Below are positions 1 through 6,795 of a DNA stretch of 9,079 bases, piece after piece (within the stretch, counting starts at the first letter, position 1; every line of letters starts with the position of its first letter). The DNA is taken from assembly GCA_022729635.1 (NCBI GenBank), contig DZAU01000077.1:1-9079 (forward strand), in the 5' to 3' direction. Under the pieces are notes generated by a model. That model searched no databases and was not told where the DNA came from. It saw only the letters and a program-made list of their open reading frames with translations. The translations under genes and the position numbers were made by a program. The DNA is from Flavobacterium psychrophilum (GTDB lineage: Bacteria > Bacteroidota > Bacteroidia > Flavobacteriales > Flavobacteriaceae).

Positions 1-84
1 AAAATAAAAGAAGCTTTTGCCGAAAAGGAAATCAGAATTAGAAATACAAATAAAAACTTTTTTGAAACCATTTTAGAAAATTGA
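1..84 (+). CDS. C-terminal end of an unidentified protein (partial)
   Basis: Frame 1 is open from the window edge for 27 codons to a TGA at 82-84. The peptide is charged and lysine/glutamate-rich and ends in FFETILEN. Its start lies outside the window. The opening stretch (KIKEAFAEKEIRI) loosely recalls the cytoplasmic C-terminal end of MscS-type mechanosensitive channels, but this is too short to support a name. It is on the same strand as the tail-collar genes but separated from them by 315 nt, so it is probably not in their operon. A small AT-only hairpin (TATTAT/ATAATA, 85-100) follows the stop directly. A 27-codon open frame can occur by chance in AT-rich DNA, hence the low confidence. 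Confidence 0.35.
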   Translation, partial: KIKEAFAEKEIRIRNTNKNFFETILEN

Positions 85-399
85 TATTATCGAAATAATA
101 AGTCAAGGACAAAAATAGTCAAAACAACTCATTTTCAAAGTTCATAATTAATTTAATAAAATCAGTTATGAAAAAAGTTCCCCTTTCAACGAGTATTTTG
201 GATTTTAATAGAAAAAAAGTGTTTTTGTAATTATTTGGATGTTTCTTTGCATTAAGCTTTGAAAGCTTTCAATAAAGCTAATAAATAATTGGAGATATGA
301 ATTACTTTAAAGAAAACTATTTGATTATTCAAATTTCTAATTTATCAACTCTAACTCCTGAAAAGAATTTCTATTAATTAATTTAAAACTACTTAACGA
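85..399. other. Non-coding gap upstream of the tail-collar operon
   Basis: No convincing gene is seen on either strand in these 315 nt. Two tiny + strand ORFs exist (168-230, 20 codons; 297-377, 26 codons), and the second has GGAG at 291-294, only 2 nt before its ATG. Neither resembles a known peptide. A cluster of mutually complementary AGCTTT/AAAGCT copies lies at 255-260, 262-267 and 274-279, so alternative hairpins are possible; 251-260 also pairs with 274-282 apart from one bulged A. I could not find a convincing Bacteroidota promoter (TTG, 17-23 nt, TAnnTTTG). The region must hold the promoter of the downstream unit unless transcription reads through from the left. Confidence 0.55.
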
Positions 400-1005
400 A
401 TGAAAAAAACTCGACTTTTAACATTAGCTTTATTTATGTTTACAAAGCTACTTTTTGCACAACCCTACATAGGTGAGATTCGGTTATTTGCCGGAAATTT
501 TGCGCCATCTGGTTGGGCATTCTGTGATGGAAGTTTACTTCCTATTAGTGAGAATGAAGTGCTATTCCAATTAATAGGCACAACCTATGGTGGAGATGGA
601 CAAGCTACTTTTGCAGTCCCAGATTTAAGAGGAAGAGTTCCTGTTGGACAAGGACAAGGACTAAGTTTAAGCAATCGAATTATAGGTGAAACAGGTGGTC
701 AAGAAACAGTTACTTTAACCACTGCAAATATGCCATCACACTCGCATGATGGAAGACTCGTTGTAAATAATAGCAATGCTACCTCAAGTGTTCCAACAGC
801 TACATCGAGTATTGCAACTTCTGGGAGTTTTTCAGGAAGAACTTTTTTACCTAATTTGAGCTATTCAACATCAACTCAAGACATACTCTTACAGACAGTT
901 ACGACTTCATCAGTAGGAACTTCTACCCCAATAGATATGACAAAACCACGTTTAGGAATAAACTATATTATTTCTCTATTTGGAATTTTCCCGCCAACTA
1001 ACTAA
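400..1005 (+). CDS. Secreted phage tail-collar domain protein, paralogue 1 (MdpB-like)
   Basis: This is a 201-aa protein of the tail-collar family (Pfam Tail Collar type, COG4675 'microcystin-dependent protein'), whose bacterial members have no established function. A Sec signal peptide (basic MKKTR, hydrophobic core, likely cleavage after A20 before Q21) shows export. The mature protein opens with YIGEIRLFAGNFAPSGW, then W-x-x-C-x-G and LPI (W39, C42), the family core TTYGGDG (61-67) and PDLRGR (74-79), then a glycine-rich GQGQG segment. H114 and H116 form an HxH motif. A Ser/Thr-rich variable stretch follows, and the chain ends with the family signature INYIISLFGIFPP. There is no T9SS sorting domain or lipobox. 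It is the first of three tandem paralogues; its stop lies 11 nt before the next start. The family is certain, the function unknown. Confidence 0.9.
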   Translation: MKKTRLLTLALFMFTKLLFAQPYIGEIRLFAGNFAPSGWAFCDGSLLPISENEVLFQLIGTTYGGDGQATFAVPDLRGRVPVGQGQGLSLSNRIIGETGGQETVTLTTANMPSHSHDGRLVVNNSNATSSVPTATSSIATSGSFSGRTFLPNLSYSTSTQDILLQTVTTSSVGTSTPIDMTKPRLGINYIISLFGIFPPTN

Positions 1006-1016
1006 ATAATTCACAA

Positions 1017-1628
1017 ATGAAAAAGCAATACATTCTACTACTAGTACTATTTATATTTGAAGCAAATTCAATTTGTGCTCAAGATCAATTTGTTGGGGAA
1101 ATTAGACTTTTCCCTTATAATTTTGCTCCAAAAGGTTGGGCAAAATGTGAAGGTCAATTAATGCCAATTTCTCAAAATACTGCCCTTTTCTCTCTTTTAG
1201 GAATAACTTATGGAGGTGATGGCAAAACAAATTTTGCTTTGCCTGACCTCAGAGACCGAATAGCAATAGGTAGCGGACAAGGACCTGGATTAAGCAATAT
1301 AGCTTTAGGTCAAAGTGATGGAAATTCGAGTTTGACACTAACCCCTAGCAATTTGCCTGCCCATTCCCATTCAGTTGATATTAAAGTGAGTTCAAGTGTT
1401 GGAACTTCAAGTGTGCCATCAGCTACATCTTCACTTGCTGCTCCTGTTCAAATATTTAATAGTTCATCCCGTCCTGTAAATGAGTTTAATGCTACAGCAC
1501 CAGATGTAACATTACCAAACATTTCAACTTCAACTACAGGAAATTCGACTCCTGTAAATATAGAACAACCTATACAATCATCAATCTATTGTATTGCTAT
1601 ACAAGGCATATTTCCTCCACGGTCCTAA
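1017..1628 (+). CDS. Secreted phage tail-collar domain protein, paralogue 2 (MdpB-like)
   Basis: This 203-aa paralogue has the same layout as its neighbours: signal peptide (likely cut after A21 in SICAQ; the residues before C20 do not make a lipobox), FVGEIRLFPYNFAPKGW, W-x-x-C-x-G (W41, C44), the collar core ITYGGDGKTNFALPDLR, a GSGQGPG loop, and an HxH motif at H116/H118. A Ser/Thr-rich region with SSVPSATSS follows, and the C-terminus is IAIQGIFPPRS. Its collar core is closer to paralogue 3 than to paralogue 1. Two departures stand out: the usual LRGR is LRDR (D80), and the usual NYII near the C-terminus is IYCI, which adds a second cysteine to the mature protein. It probably forms or joins a secreted assembly with its paralogues, but that is inference. 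Confidence 0.9.
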   Translation: MKKQYILLLVLFIFEANSICAQDQFVGEIRLFPYNFAPKGWAKCEGQLMPISQNTALFSLLGITYGGDGKTNFALPDLRDRIAIGSGQGPGLSNIALGQSDGNSSLTLTPSNLPAHSHSVDIKVSSSVGTSSVPSATSSLAAPVQIFNSSSRPVNEFNATAPDVTLPNISTSTTGNSTPVNIEQPIQSSIYCIAIQGIFPPRS

Positions 1629-1641
1629 AAAAAATAAGAAA

Positions 1642-2241
1642 ATGAAAAAGATATTCTATACAACATTAATTTTACTATTGTTCTCAAAAACTATTTATGC
1701 TCAGGAACAATATTTGGGCGAAATTAGACTAATTGCAAGTAGTTATGCACCAAAATATTGGGCTTTATGTCAAGGTCAATTATTACCAATCAATCAAAAC
1801 CAGGCGTTATTTTCCCTCTTAGGAACTACTTATGGTGGCGATGGCATCACTAATTTTGCACTACCAGATTACCGAGGACGTGCTGCTGCTAGCGCATATC
1901 AAGCTTACCCACAAGGAACAAAAACAGGGTCAGAAAACAGTACTTTATTAATAACGAATTTACCTACACATAGTCATACAGAACCTATTAAAGTAAGCTC
2001 GTCTAAAGCTATTGCCAATGTCCCTACAAGCAATTCATCAATTGCATCACCTGTCATAACGGTTAATTCTGCAACACGTGATATGCTAGGATATAACACT
2101 GCTACTCCCAACACAGCTCTACTAGGAACAGATTCAAGTAATGCGGGGAACTTGTCGCCAACACCAATTAATTTAATGCAACCCTATACAGTTTTGAATT
2201 ATATAATTGCTTTACAAGGAATTTTCCCTTCACAAAATTAA
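1642..2241 (+). CDS. Secreted phage tail-collar domain protein, paralogue 3 (MdpB-like)
   Basis: The start is placed at the ATG at 1642, giving 199 aa. The frame stays open upstream to a TTG at 1594, but that would overlap paralogue 2 and put 16 unrelated residues before an obvious MKKIFYTTLILLLF signal peptide. Cleavage is likely after A20 (IYA, then QEQ). The collar features are YLGEIRLIASSYAPKYW, W-x-x-C-x-G (W40, C43), TTYGGDG (62-68) and PDYRGR (75-80), then HxH at H110/H112 and the C-terminal NYIIALQGIFP. It is the most divergent copy around residues 81-95: the glycine-rich GxGxG loop is replaced by an Ala/Tyr stretch (AAASAYQAYPQG). The GW of the first motif is YW. The gap behind paralogue 2 is 13 nt and is almost pure A. 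Function unknown. Confidence 0.88.
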   Translation: MKKIFYTTLILLLFSKTIYAQEQYLGEIRLIASSYAPKYWALCQGQLLPINQNQALFSLLGTTYGGDGITNFALPDYRGRAAASAYQAYPQGTKTGSENSTLLITNLPTHSHTEPIKVSSSKAIANVPTSNSSIASPVITVNSATRDMLGYNTATPNTALLGTDSSNAGNLSPTPINLMQPYTVLNYIIALQGIFPSQN

Positions 2242-2252
2242 AAACATATAAG

Positions 2253-3077
2253 ATGAAAAATAAATACATACACCTTTTAATCGTTTTTCTTTTTGGAGGA
2301 ACAATTATTGCTCAAACAACAGAGACTTTTGAAACTGAAATAGATAATAGCACCAGTTTTACTGATAACAGCCAAGTTTTTACTATAACATCTATTGCTG
2401 GAGGAACATTTGATATTGCCAACTTTCCTGGAACTGGGTGGAATGGTACTTCAACCGACAACAAACATATTGATAATACAAACAGTGCAGATATTGGAAT
2501 TCCTGTTCAATTTACTATTAAAAGTGATGGGGCGGCCCCTTTTAAATTAAAATCAATTTATTTGTTTTTAAGTCAATCTGACTTGAACCCTGGAACTGGG
2601 TCTTGTACAATTACGGGGAAATTAGCTGGCACAACCGTTTTTACAGCAACTTCAAGTACTGGATTTAACTCAAACCCTGCAGTAAATAATGGTTTTACAT
2701 TAATTGATTTAACAATTTTTGGAGGAGTTGATAATTCAAATAGCACTATCGATGAATATGTTATTACAACAACCGGAACATTTGAATATGTGGCTCTCGA
2801 TGCGATGACTTGGATAGCAATTCCACTCAAAGTAGATGAATTTGATGCAAATTCTTTTACATTCTATCCAAATCCGATAAAAGACAATTTAAATTTAAGT
2901 TATTCTAAAGAAATAACATCTGTGAAAGTGTTTAATATAACAGGACAAACGTTATTGGAAAAATCAATAAAGACCACTTCTGCCCAAATCAACATTTCTG
3001 ATTTATCATCCGGAATATATTTTGTCGAAGTTAAATCATTAGAAAGTTACAAAACATTTAAAGTAATTAAAAATTAG
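2253..3077 (+). CDS. Secreted protein with T9SS type A C-terminal sorting domain
   Basis: This is a 274-aa exported protein in three parts. A Sec signal peptide is likely cut after A20 (IIA, then QTT). A beta-rich, Asn/Thr/Ser-rich domain follows (about 21-190), marked by WNG, FKLKSIYLFLSQ, GKLAGTTVF, NNGFTLIDLT, a STIDEYVIT strand and YVALDAMTW. The last 75 residues are a type A T9SS sorting domain: FYPNPIKDNLNLSY, VKVFNITGQ, SSGIYFVEV and a lysine-bearing end. In the family this domain takes the protein through the T9SS translocon and is removed or anchored at the cell surface. I do not recognise the middle domain by name; it looks like an adhesin or carbohydrate-binding beta-sandwich, which is a guess. 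It sits 11 nt behind the tail-collar trio, which suggests cotranscription and possibly a shared surface structure. Confidence 0.85.
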   Translation: MKNKYIHLLIVFLFGGTIIAQTTETFETEIDNSTSFTDNSQVFTITSIAGGTFDIANFPGTGWNGTSTDNKHIDNTNSADIGIPVQFTIKSDGAAPFKLKSIYLFLSQSDLNPGTGSCTITGKLAGTTVFTATSSTGFNSNPAVNNGFTLIDLTIFGGVDNSNSTIDEYVITTTGTFEYVALDAMTWIAIPLKVDEFDANSFTFYPNPIKDNLNLSYSKEITSVKVFNITGQTLLEKSIKTTSAQINISDLSSGIYFVEVKSLESYKTFKVIKN

Positions 3078-3083
3078 AGTCTC

Positions 3084-3149
3084 ATAATTGATTGCAAATA
3101 AAAAGAGTCCCTCAAAATTGAGGGACTCTTTTTATTTGCAATCAATTAT
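3084..3149. terminator. Bidirectional intrinsic terminator, perfect 32-bp arms
   Basis: Arms 3084-3115 and 3118-3149 are perfect inverted repeats separated by 2 nt. The core GAGTCCCTCAA / TTGAGGGACTC is GC-richer and is followed on each strand by a T-run (CTCTTTTTATTT). It lies between the stop of the T9SS-cargo gene (3077) and the stop of dnaB (3158), so it can end transcription from both convergent units. The outer ATAATTGATTGCAAAT arms extend the pairing well beyond an ordinary terminator stem. Confidence 0.9.
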
Positions 3150-3157
3150 CCTATTTT

Positions 3158-4699
3158 CTAAAAAGGCATTTCATCATCCTCTTCTTCATTCAAATTACTG
3201 CCAAAAGCCTCGTTTGCAGATGGAAGGTTTTTAGTCTGGAAAGGATTGTCATCGTGGTTCATTTTTGAAGGCAAATCACCATAACCTCCGCCATAATCAT
3301 CAAGATTGTCAAATTTACCCAGATTTCCAATGAACTTCAATCTAATGTTATCCAATCCTCCATTTCTGTGTTTGGCAATGATAAACTCGGCTTGACCTTC
3401 TGTTGGTGTATGTTCATCGTCATCCCATTCATCAATTTTATAATATTCAGGACGATAAATAAACGACACAATATCGGCATCTTGCTCAATTGCCCCAGAT
3501 TCACGAAGGTCAGAAAGCAAAGGTCTTTTGCTCGATCCACGAGTTTCTACGGCACGTGATAATTGGGACAACGCAATTACCGGAATACTTAATTCCTTTG
3601 CCAAAGCTTTTAAATTTCTTGAAATCGTAGAAATTTCCTGTTCCCTGTTTCCGCCGCCTTTTCCGTTTCCTCCGGCAGTCATCAATTGCAAATAATCTAC
3701 AATGATGAGTTTTATTCCGTGTTGTGAAGCCAAACGTCTTGCTTTTGCCCTTAAATCAAAAATAGAAAGTGAAGGTGAATCGTCAATAAACAATGGCGCT
3801 TTTTCTAAATTTTTTACTTTTATACTGAGCTGTTCCCATTCATGTTTTTCTAATTTTCCGGTTCGCAGTTTTTCTGAAGACAAACCTGTTTCCGAAGAAA
3901 TTAATCTTGTAATCAACTGAACCGAAGACATTTCTAAAGAAAACAATGCAACTGGTTGTCCATAATCTATGGCTATATTTCTTGCCATTGAAAGCACGAA
4001 CGCGGTTTTTCCCATACCTGGTCTTGCCGCAATGATAATTAAATCACTTGGTTGCCAACCTGAGGTAATTTTGTCCAATTTTTCAAATCCAGTGGCGATT
4101 CCGCTTAAGCCTTCTTGTTTGGCAATTTCTTCAATTCTTTTTTTGGCTTGCAGCACTAAACTTTGTGCCGTTTCGGAACTACGCTTTATATTTCCTTGAG
4201 TAACTTCATAAAGTTTAGATTCGGCTTTGTCTAATAAATCAAAAACATCGGTAGTTTCATCATACGATTCTTCAATAATATCTGATGAAATTCGTATTAA
4301 ACTGCGTTGAATAAATTTTTGGAGTATGATTCTGGAATGAAATTCGATATGAGCCGAAGATGATATTTTTTGAGTAAGCTGAATGAGATAAAAATCGCCT
4401 CCGGCCAAGTCTAATTTTGCATTTTTTCGCAACTGCGCCGAAACTGTTAATAAGTCTATTGGCTGAGTATCTGTGAATAACTGGACGATTGCCTCAAAAA
4501 TATATTTATGTCCCTCTTTATAAAAAGCATCAGGTTGCAAAATGTCAATTACTTCATCTACACCCTTTTTGTCAATCATCATTGCGCCAAGCACAGCCTC
4601 TTCTAAATCTATAACCTGAGGTGGCAACTTTCCTTTTTCGAGGTTAATGATAGTTGTTTTATCTATTCGAATTGGGTTTATATTTTTAACATTTTCCAT
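3158..4699 (-). CDS. dnaB: Replicative DNA helicase DnaB
   Basis: This is a 513-aa DnaB, the hexameric 5'-3' helicase that unwinds DNA at the fork and partners with DnaG primase. The N-terminal DnaB domain spans about 25-125 (LEEAVLGAMM, DAFY, HKYIFEA). The RecA-like motor domain runs from about 199 (GIATGFEKLD): Walker A RPGMGKT at 226-232, SLEMS with E256, Walker B LIIVDYLQL with D335, the DNA-loop region GSSKRPLLSDLRESGAIEQD (388-407), and KHRNGG with the likely arginine finger R445. A glycine-rich insert (GGNGKGGGN, 343-351) follows Walker B. No intein interrupts the motifs. After 465 comes a low-complexity acidic tail ending DDEMPF, like the SSB C-terminal tip. The ATG at 4699 fits the family start. 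It lies 140 nt behind accA with a terminator between, so it probably has its own promoter in 4700-4789; I could not identify one. Confidence 0.97.
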   Translation of the reverse strand: MENVKNINPIRIDKTTIINLEKGKLPPQVIDLEEAVLGAMMIDKKGVDEVIDILQPDAFYKEGHKYIFEAIVQLFTDTQPIDLLTVSAQLRKNAKLDLAGGDFYLIQLTQKISSSAHIEFHSRIILQKFIQRSLIRISSDIIEESYDETTDVFDLLDKAESKLYEVTQGNIKRSSETAQSLVLQAKKRIEEIAKQEGLSGIATGFEKLDKITSGWQPSDLIIIAARPGMGKTAFVLSMARNIAIDYGQPVALFSLEMSSVQLITRLISSETGLSSEKLRTGKLEKHEWEQLSIKVKNLEKAPLFIDDSPSLSIFDLRAKARRLASQHGIKLIIVDYLQLMTAGGNGKGGGNREQEISTISRNLKALAKELSIPVIALSQLSRAVETRGSSKRPLLSDLRESGAIEQDADIVSFIYRPEYYKIDEWDDDEHTPTEGQAEFIIAKHRNGGLDNIRLKFIGNLGKFDNLDDYGGGYGDLPSKMNHDDNPFQTKNLPSANEAFGSNLNEEEDDEMPF

Positions 4700-4789
4700 A
4701 GAGCGAAAGTAATGAAAATTAAAAAAATAATTCCATTGAGTTATTAGAAATAAATGTTAATAACCGTTCGTTTTTTGTTTATAAGCAAA

Positions 4790-4823
4790 AAAAAATCCGA
4801 AACTATAAGACTTCGGATTTTTT
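4790..4823 (-). terminator. Intrinsic terminator behind accA
   Basis: Arms 4790-4801 and 4812-4823 (AAAAAATCCGAA / TTCGGATTTTTT) pair perfectly over 12 bp around a 10-nt loop. In the accA direction the stem begins 17 nt after the accA stop and ends in a run of T. The stem is AT-rich outside its TCCGAA core, so termination may be partial. It separates accA from dnaB. Confidence 0.8.
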
Positions 4824-4839
4824 ATTGTTTTGTAAGATT

Positions 4840-5793
4840 TTACTCTTTGAATTCTCCCATTTTACTGTATTTATCCATTCTTTGGGCGACTAATTCTTGT
4901 GTTGATAAGTCTTTTAATTCATTGAATCCTTTCATGATATATTGTTCTACAGTTTTGAAAGCAGTTTCCCTGTCAAAATGAGCTCCGCCTAAGGGTTCCG
5001 GAATAATATCATCTACTAATTTTTGTTTTTTCATGTCGGAAGAAGTCAATTTCAAGGCTTCGGCAGCTTGTTCTTTATAATCCCAACTTTTCCATAAAAT
5101 AGAAGAACAAGATTCTGGAGAAATCACTGAATACCAAGTGTTTTCCATCATATAAACTCTGTCTCCAACACCAATTCCCAATGCTCCACCAGAAGCACCT
5201 TCGCCAACAATGACAACAATAATAGGAACTTTTAGACGAATCATTTCGAAAATATTTCTGGCAATTGCTTCCCCCTGTCCGCGTTCTTCAGCTTCAATTC
5301 CGGGAAAAGCTCCAGGTGTATCAACAAAAGAAAGCACTGGAATTCCGAATTTTTCGGCCATTTTCATTAATCGTAACGCTTTTCGATAGCCTTCGGGATT
5401 TGCCATCCCAAAGTTTCTATATTGACGTGTTTTAGTGTTGAATCCTTTTTGCTGACCAATTATCATAAACGATTGTCCACAAATTTTTCCTAAACCACCT
5501 ATCATTGCTTTATCGTCTTTAAAACCTCTGTCTCCGTGAAGCTCCAAAAAAGTATCGCCACAAAGAGCTTTTACATGATCTAAAGTATAAGGTCTGTTTG
5601 GGTGTCTTGACAATTGTACTCTTTGCCAAGCGGTAAGATGTTTATAAATATGTCGTTTAGTATCTTCGAGTTTTTTGTTGATTTGTTTACAAGTATTTGT
5701 AACATCAACATTTGATTCCTGCCCAATAACTAGGCATTTATCCAACTGGTCTTCTAGTTCTTTTATTGGAAGCTCAAAATCTAAATATTCCAT
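4840..5793 (-). CDS. accA: Acetyl-CoA carboxylase carboxyltransferase subunit alpha
   Basis: This is a 317-aa AccA of normal length. With AccD it forms the carboxyltransferase that moves CO2 from carboxybiotin on AccB to acetyl-CoA, giving malonyl-CoA for fatty-acid synthesis in the cytosol. Visible marks are the N-terminal helical part (about 1-60), [10 protein letters not shown] (64-73), [11 protein letters not shown] (84-94), the crotonase-fold signatures [11 protein letters not shown] (155-165) and [12 protein letters not shown] (169-180), and the glycine-rich oxyanion segment [15 protein letters not shown] (197-211), then [10 protein letters not shown]. No key residue looks lost. accD is not in the window, so the subunits are encoded apart here. 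The ATG at 5793 gives the family's [10 protein letters not shown] start. A -7 element 35-42 nt upstream and a terminator behind suggest a single-gene transcript, possibly fed by read-through from the transporter gene 117 nt upstream. Confidence 0.97.
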   Translation of the reverse strand: MEYLDFELPIKELEDQLDKCLVIGQESNVDVTNTCKQINKKLEDTKRHIYKHLTAWQRVQLSRHPNRPYTLDHVKALCGDTFLELHGDRGFKDDKAMIGGLGKICGQSFMIIGQQKGFNTKTRQYRNFGMANPEGYRKALRLMKMAEKFGIPVLSFVDTPGAFPGIEAEERGQGEAIARNIFEMIRLKVPIIVVIVGEGASGGALGIGVGDRVYMMENTWYSVISPESCSSILWKSWDYKEQAAEALKLTSSDMKKQKLVDDIIPEPLGGAHFDRETAFKTVEQYIMKGFNELKDLSTQELVAQRMDKYSKMGEFKE

Positions 5794-5827
5794 GGGGTAA
5801 GTATTTTTTTTGTTCTGAATTGCACTG

Positions 5828-5854
5828 CAAATATAAAATTTAAAATTATCAAAA
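5828..5854 (-). promoter_or_regulatory. Probable accA promoter
   Basis: Read on the - strand, TATATTTG (5828-5835) matches the Bacteroidota -7 consensus TAnnTTTG exactly and would place the RNA start about 28 nt before the accA ATG. A TTTTG (5850-5854) lies upstream, but only 14 nt away, shorter than the 17-23 nt reported for Flavobacterium promoters. The -7 element is thus good and the -33 element doubtful. Confidence 0.45.
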
Positions 5855-5910
5855 CTGCGAATTTCTTATCTAAATACATATAAATTCACAATAAAAATCC
5901 TCGAAAATAA

Positions 5911-6795
5911 TTATTCTTTATCCGTAAAATAATGTTTGATTACCGCGTTTAATATGACTGTAATAACAATTAGCATTGCGCCAATATAAAACTCAAAACT
6001 CATTTTTTCTTTTCCGCCAAGTATAAAATAAGCCAAAATAATTCCGTAAACTGGTTCTAAACTGGTAGTTAACATTACAGTATATGGCGATAGTTTTTGC
6101 ATCACTTTTACCGAAGCCGTAAAGGCATAAGCCGTGCAAACCGAAGACAATATGAATAGCAAAACCCAGTCATTTGTTGTCAGAATAAAAAAATTGACAT
6201 TGAATTTATGGGTGAATAAAAAGTAAATAGTTATAAAAAATACTCCTGCCAGAAATTCATAAAACGTAATAACCGAAGATTCGTTTTTTTCGATTAATTT
6301 TCCATTCATCAGCGTAAATAGAACTCCAATAATTATGGAGGCTAAAGCATACATTATTCCTTCAAAATACTTGATTTCGACCTGCAAAATCAAAGCAAGT
6401 CCCGCAATAATTATCAGTCCGAAAAATACTTCGTACCAAAGTACTTTCCTTCCATAAAAAAGAGGTTCAAGCAAAGAGGCGAAAAAAGCTCCCAAGGAAA
6501 AAACCGATAATGTAATGGATACATTAGAAATGTGAATGGCTTTGAAAAAAAATATCCAATGTACGGCAATCAATAATCCCACAAAAATCAATTTGAAAAA
6601 TTCCTTTATCGGGATTAGAAATGATTTTCTTTTTGCCACTACAAAAAGAAATAAAAAAGCACTGGCAAAAAGCATTCGATACCAAACCAAAGCATCGGCT
6701 TTTATTGAAATCAGGGCTCCTAAAATGGCAGTAAATCCCCAAATAAAGACAATTAAATGAAGTTTTAAATAGCTGGTTAATTTACCGTTTCGCAT
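5911..6795 (-). CDS. EamA/DMT-family membrane transporter
   Basis: This is a 294-aa inner-membrane protein of the drug/metabolite transporter superfamily, with two EamA repeats and about ten hydrophobic helices. It starts KLHLIVFIWGFTAILGALIS, the usual first helix, followed by WYRMLFASAFLFL; the second repeat contains LSPYTVMLTTSLEPVYGIILAYFILGG, typical of the C-terminal half, and a short charged tail (KHYFTDKE). The substrate cannot be read from sequence; exporters of amino acids or metabolites are common in the family. The start is set at the ATG at 6795 (MRNGKLTSYL); a 10-residue longer form would begin with a TTG at 6825 and overlap the upstream gene by 44 nt. With the ATG the overlap with the LptF/LptG-family gene is 14 nt, which suggests translational coupling. 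No clear terminator follows its stop. Confidence 0.9.
   Translation of the reverse strand: MRNGKLTSYLKLHLIVFIWGFTAILGALISIKADALVWYRMLFASAFLFLFVVAKRKSFLIPIKEFFKLIFVGLLIAVHWIFFFKAIHISNVSITLSVFSLGAFFASLLEPLFYGRKVLWYEVFFGLIIIAGLALILQVEIKYFEGIMYALASIIIGVLFTLMNGKLIEKNESSVITFYEFLAGVFFITIYFLFTHKFNVNFFILTTNDWVLLFILSSVCTAYAFTASVKVMQKLSPYTVMLTTSLEPVYGIILAYFILGGKEKMSFEFYIGAMLIVITVILNAVIKHYFTDKE

Noticed and set aside
85..100. Terminator of the upstream partial gene
   Set aside because: The stem is six A/T pairs with no T-run after it; too weak to call.
168..230. 20-codon ORF as a leader peptide
   Set aside because: No recognisable sequence, no clear start signal, and such ORFs are expected by chance in AT-rich DNA.
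297..377. 26-codon ORF with GGAG upstream
   Set aside because: The GGAG lies only 2 nt before the ATG, Shine-Dalgarno sites are little used in this phylum, and the peptide shows no secretion or domain features.
1594..1641. Longer form of paralogue 3 starting at TTG 1594
   Set aside because: It overlaps paralogue 2 and places unrelated residues before a textbook signal peptide starting at the ATG at 1642.
400..2241. Remnant prophage
   Set aside because: Only collar-domain genes are present, each with a signal peptide and intact; no other phage gene is visible in 9 kb.
2573..2830. 85-codon ORF opposite the T9SS-cargo gene
   Set aside because: It lies within the coding region of a gene with clear signal peptide and sorting domain; no independent signal.
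3647..3685. Intein or insertion in dnaB at the glycine-rich stretch
   Set aside because: The insert after Walker B is only about nine residues and in frame; no splicing-domain motifs.
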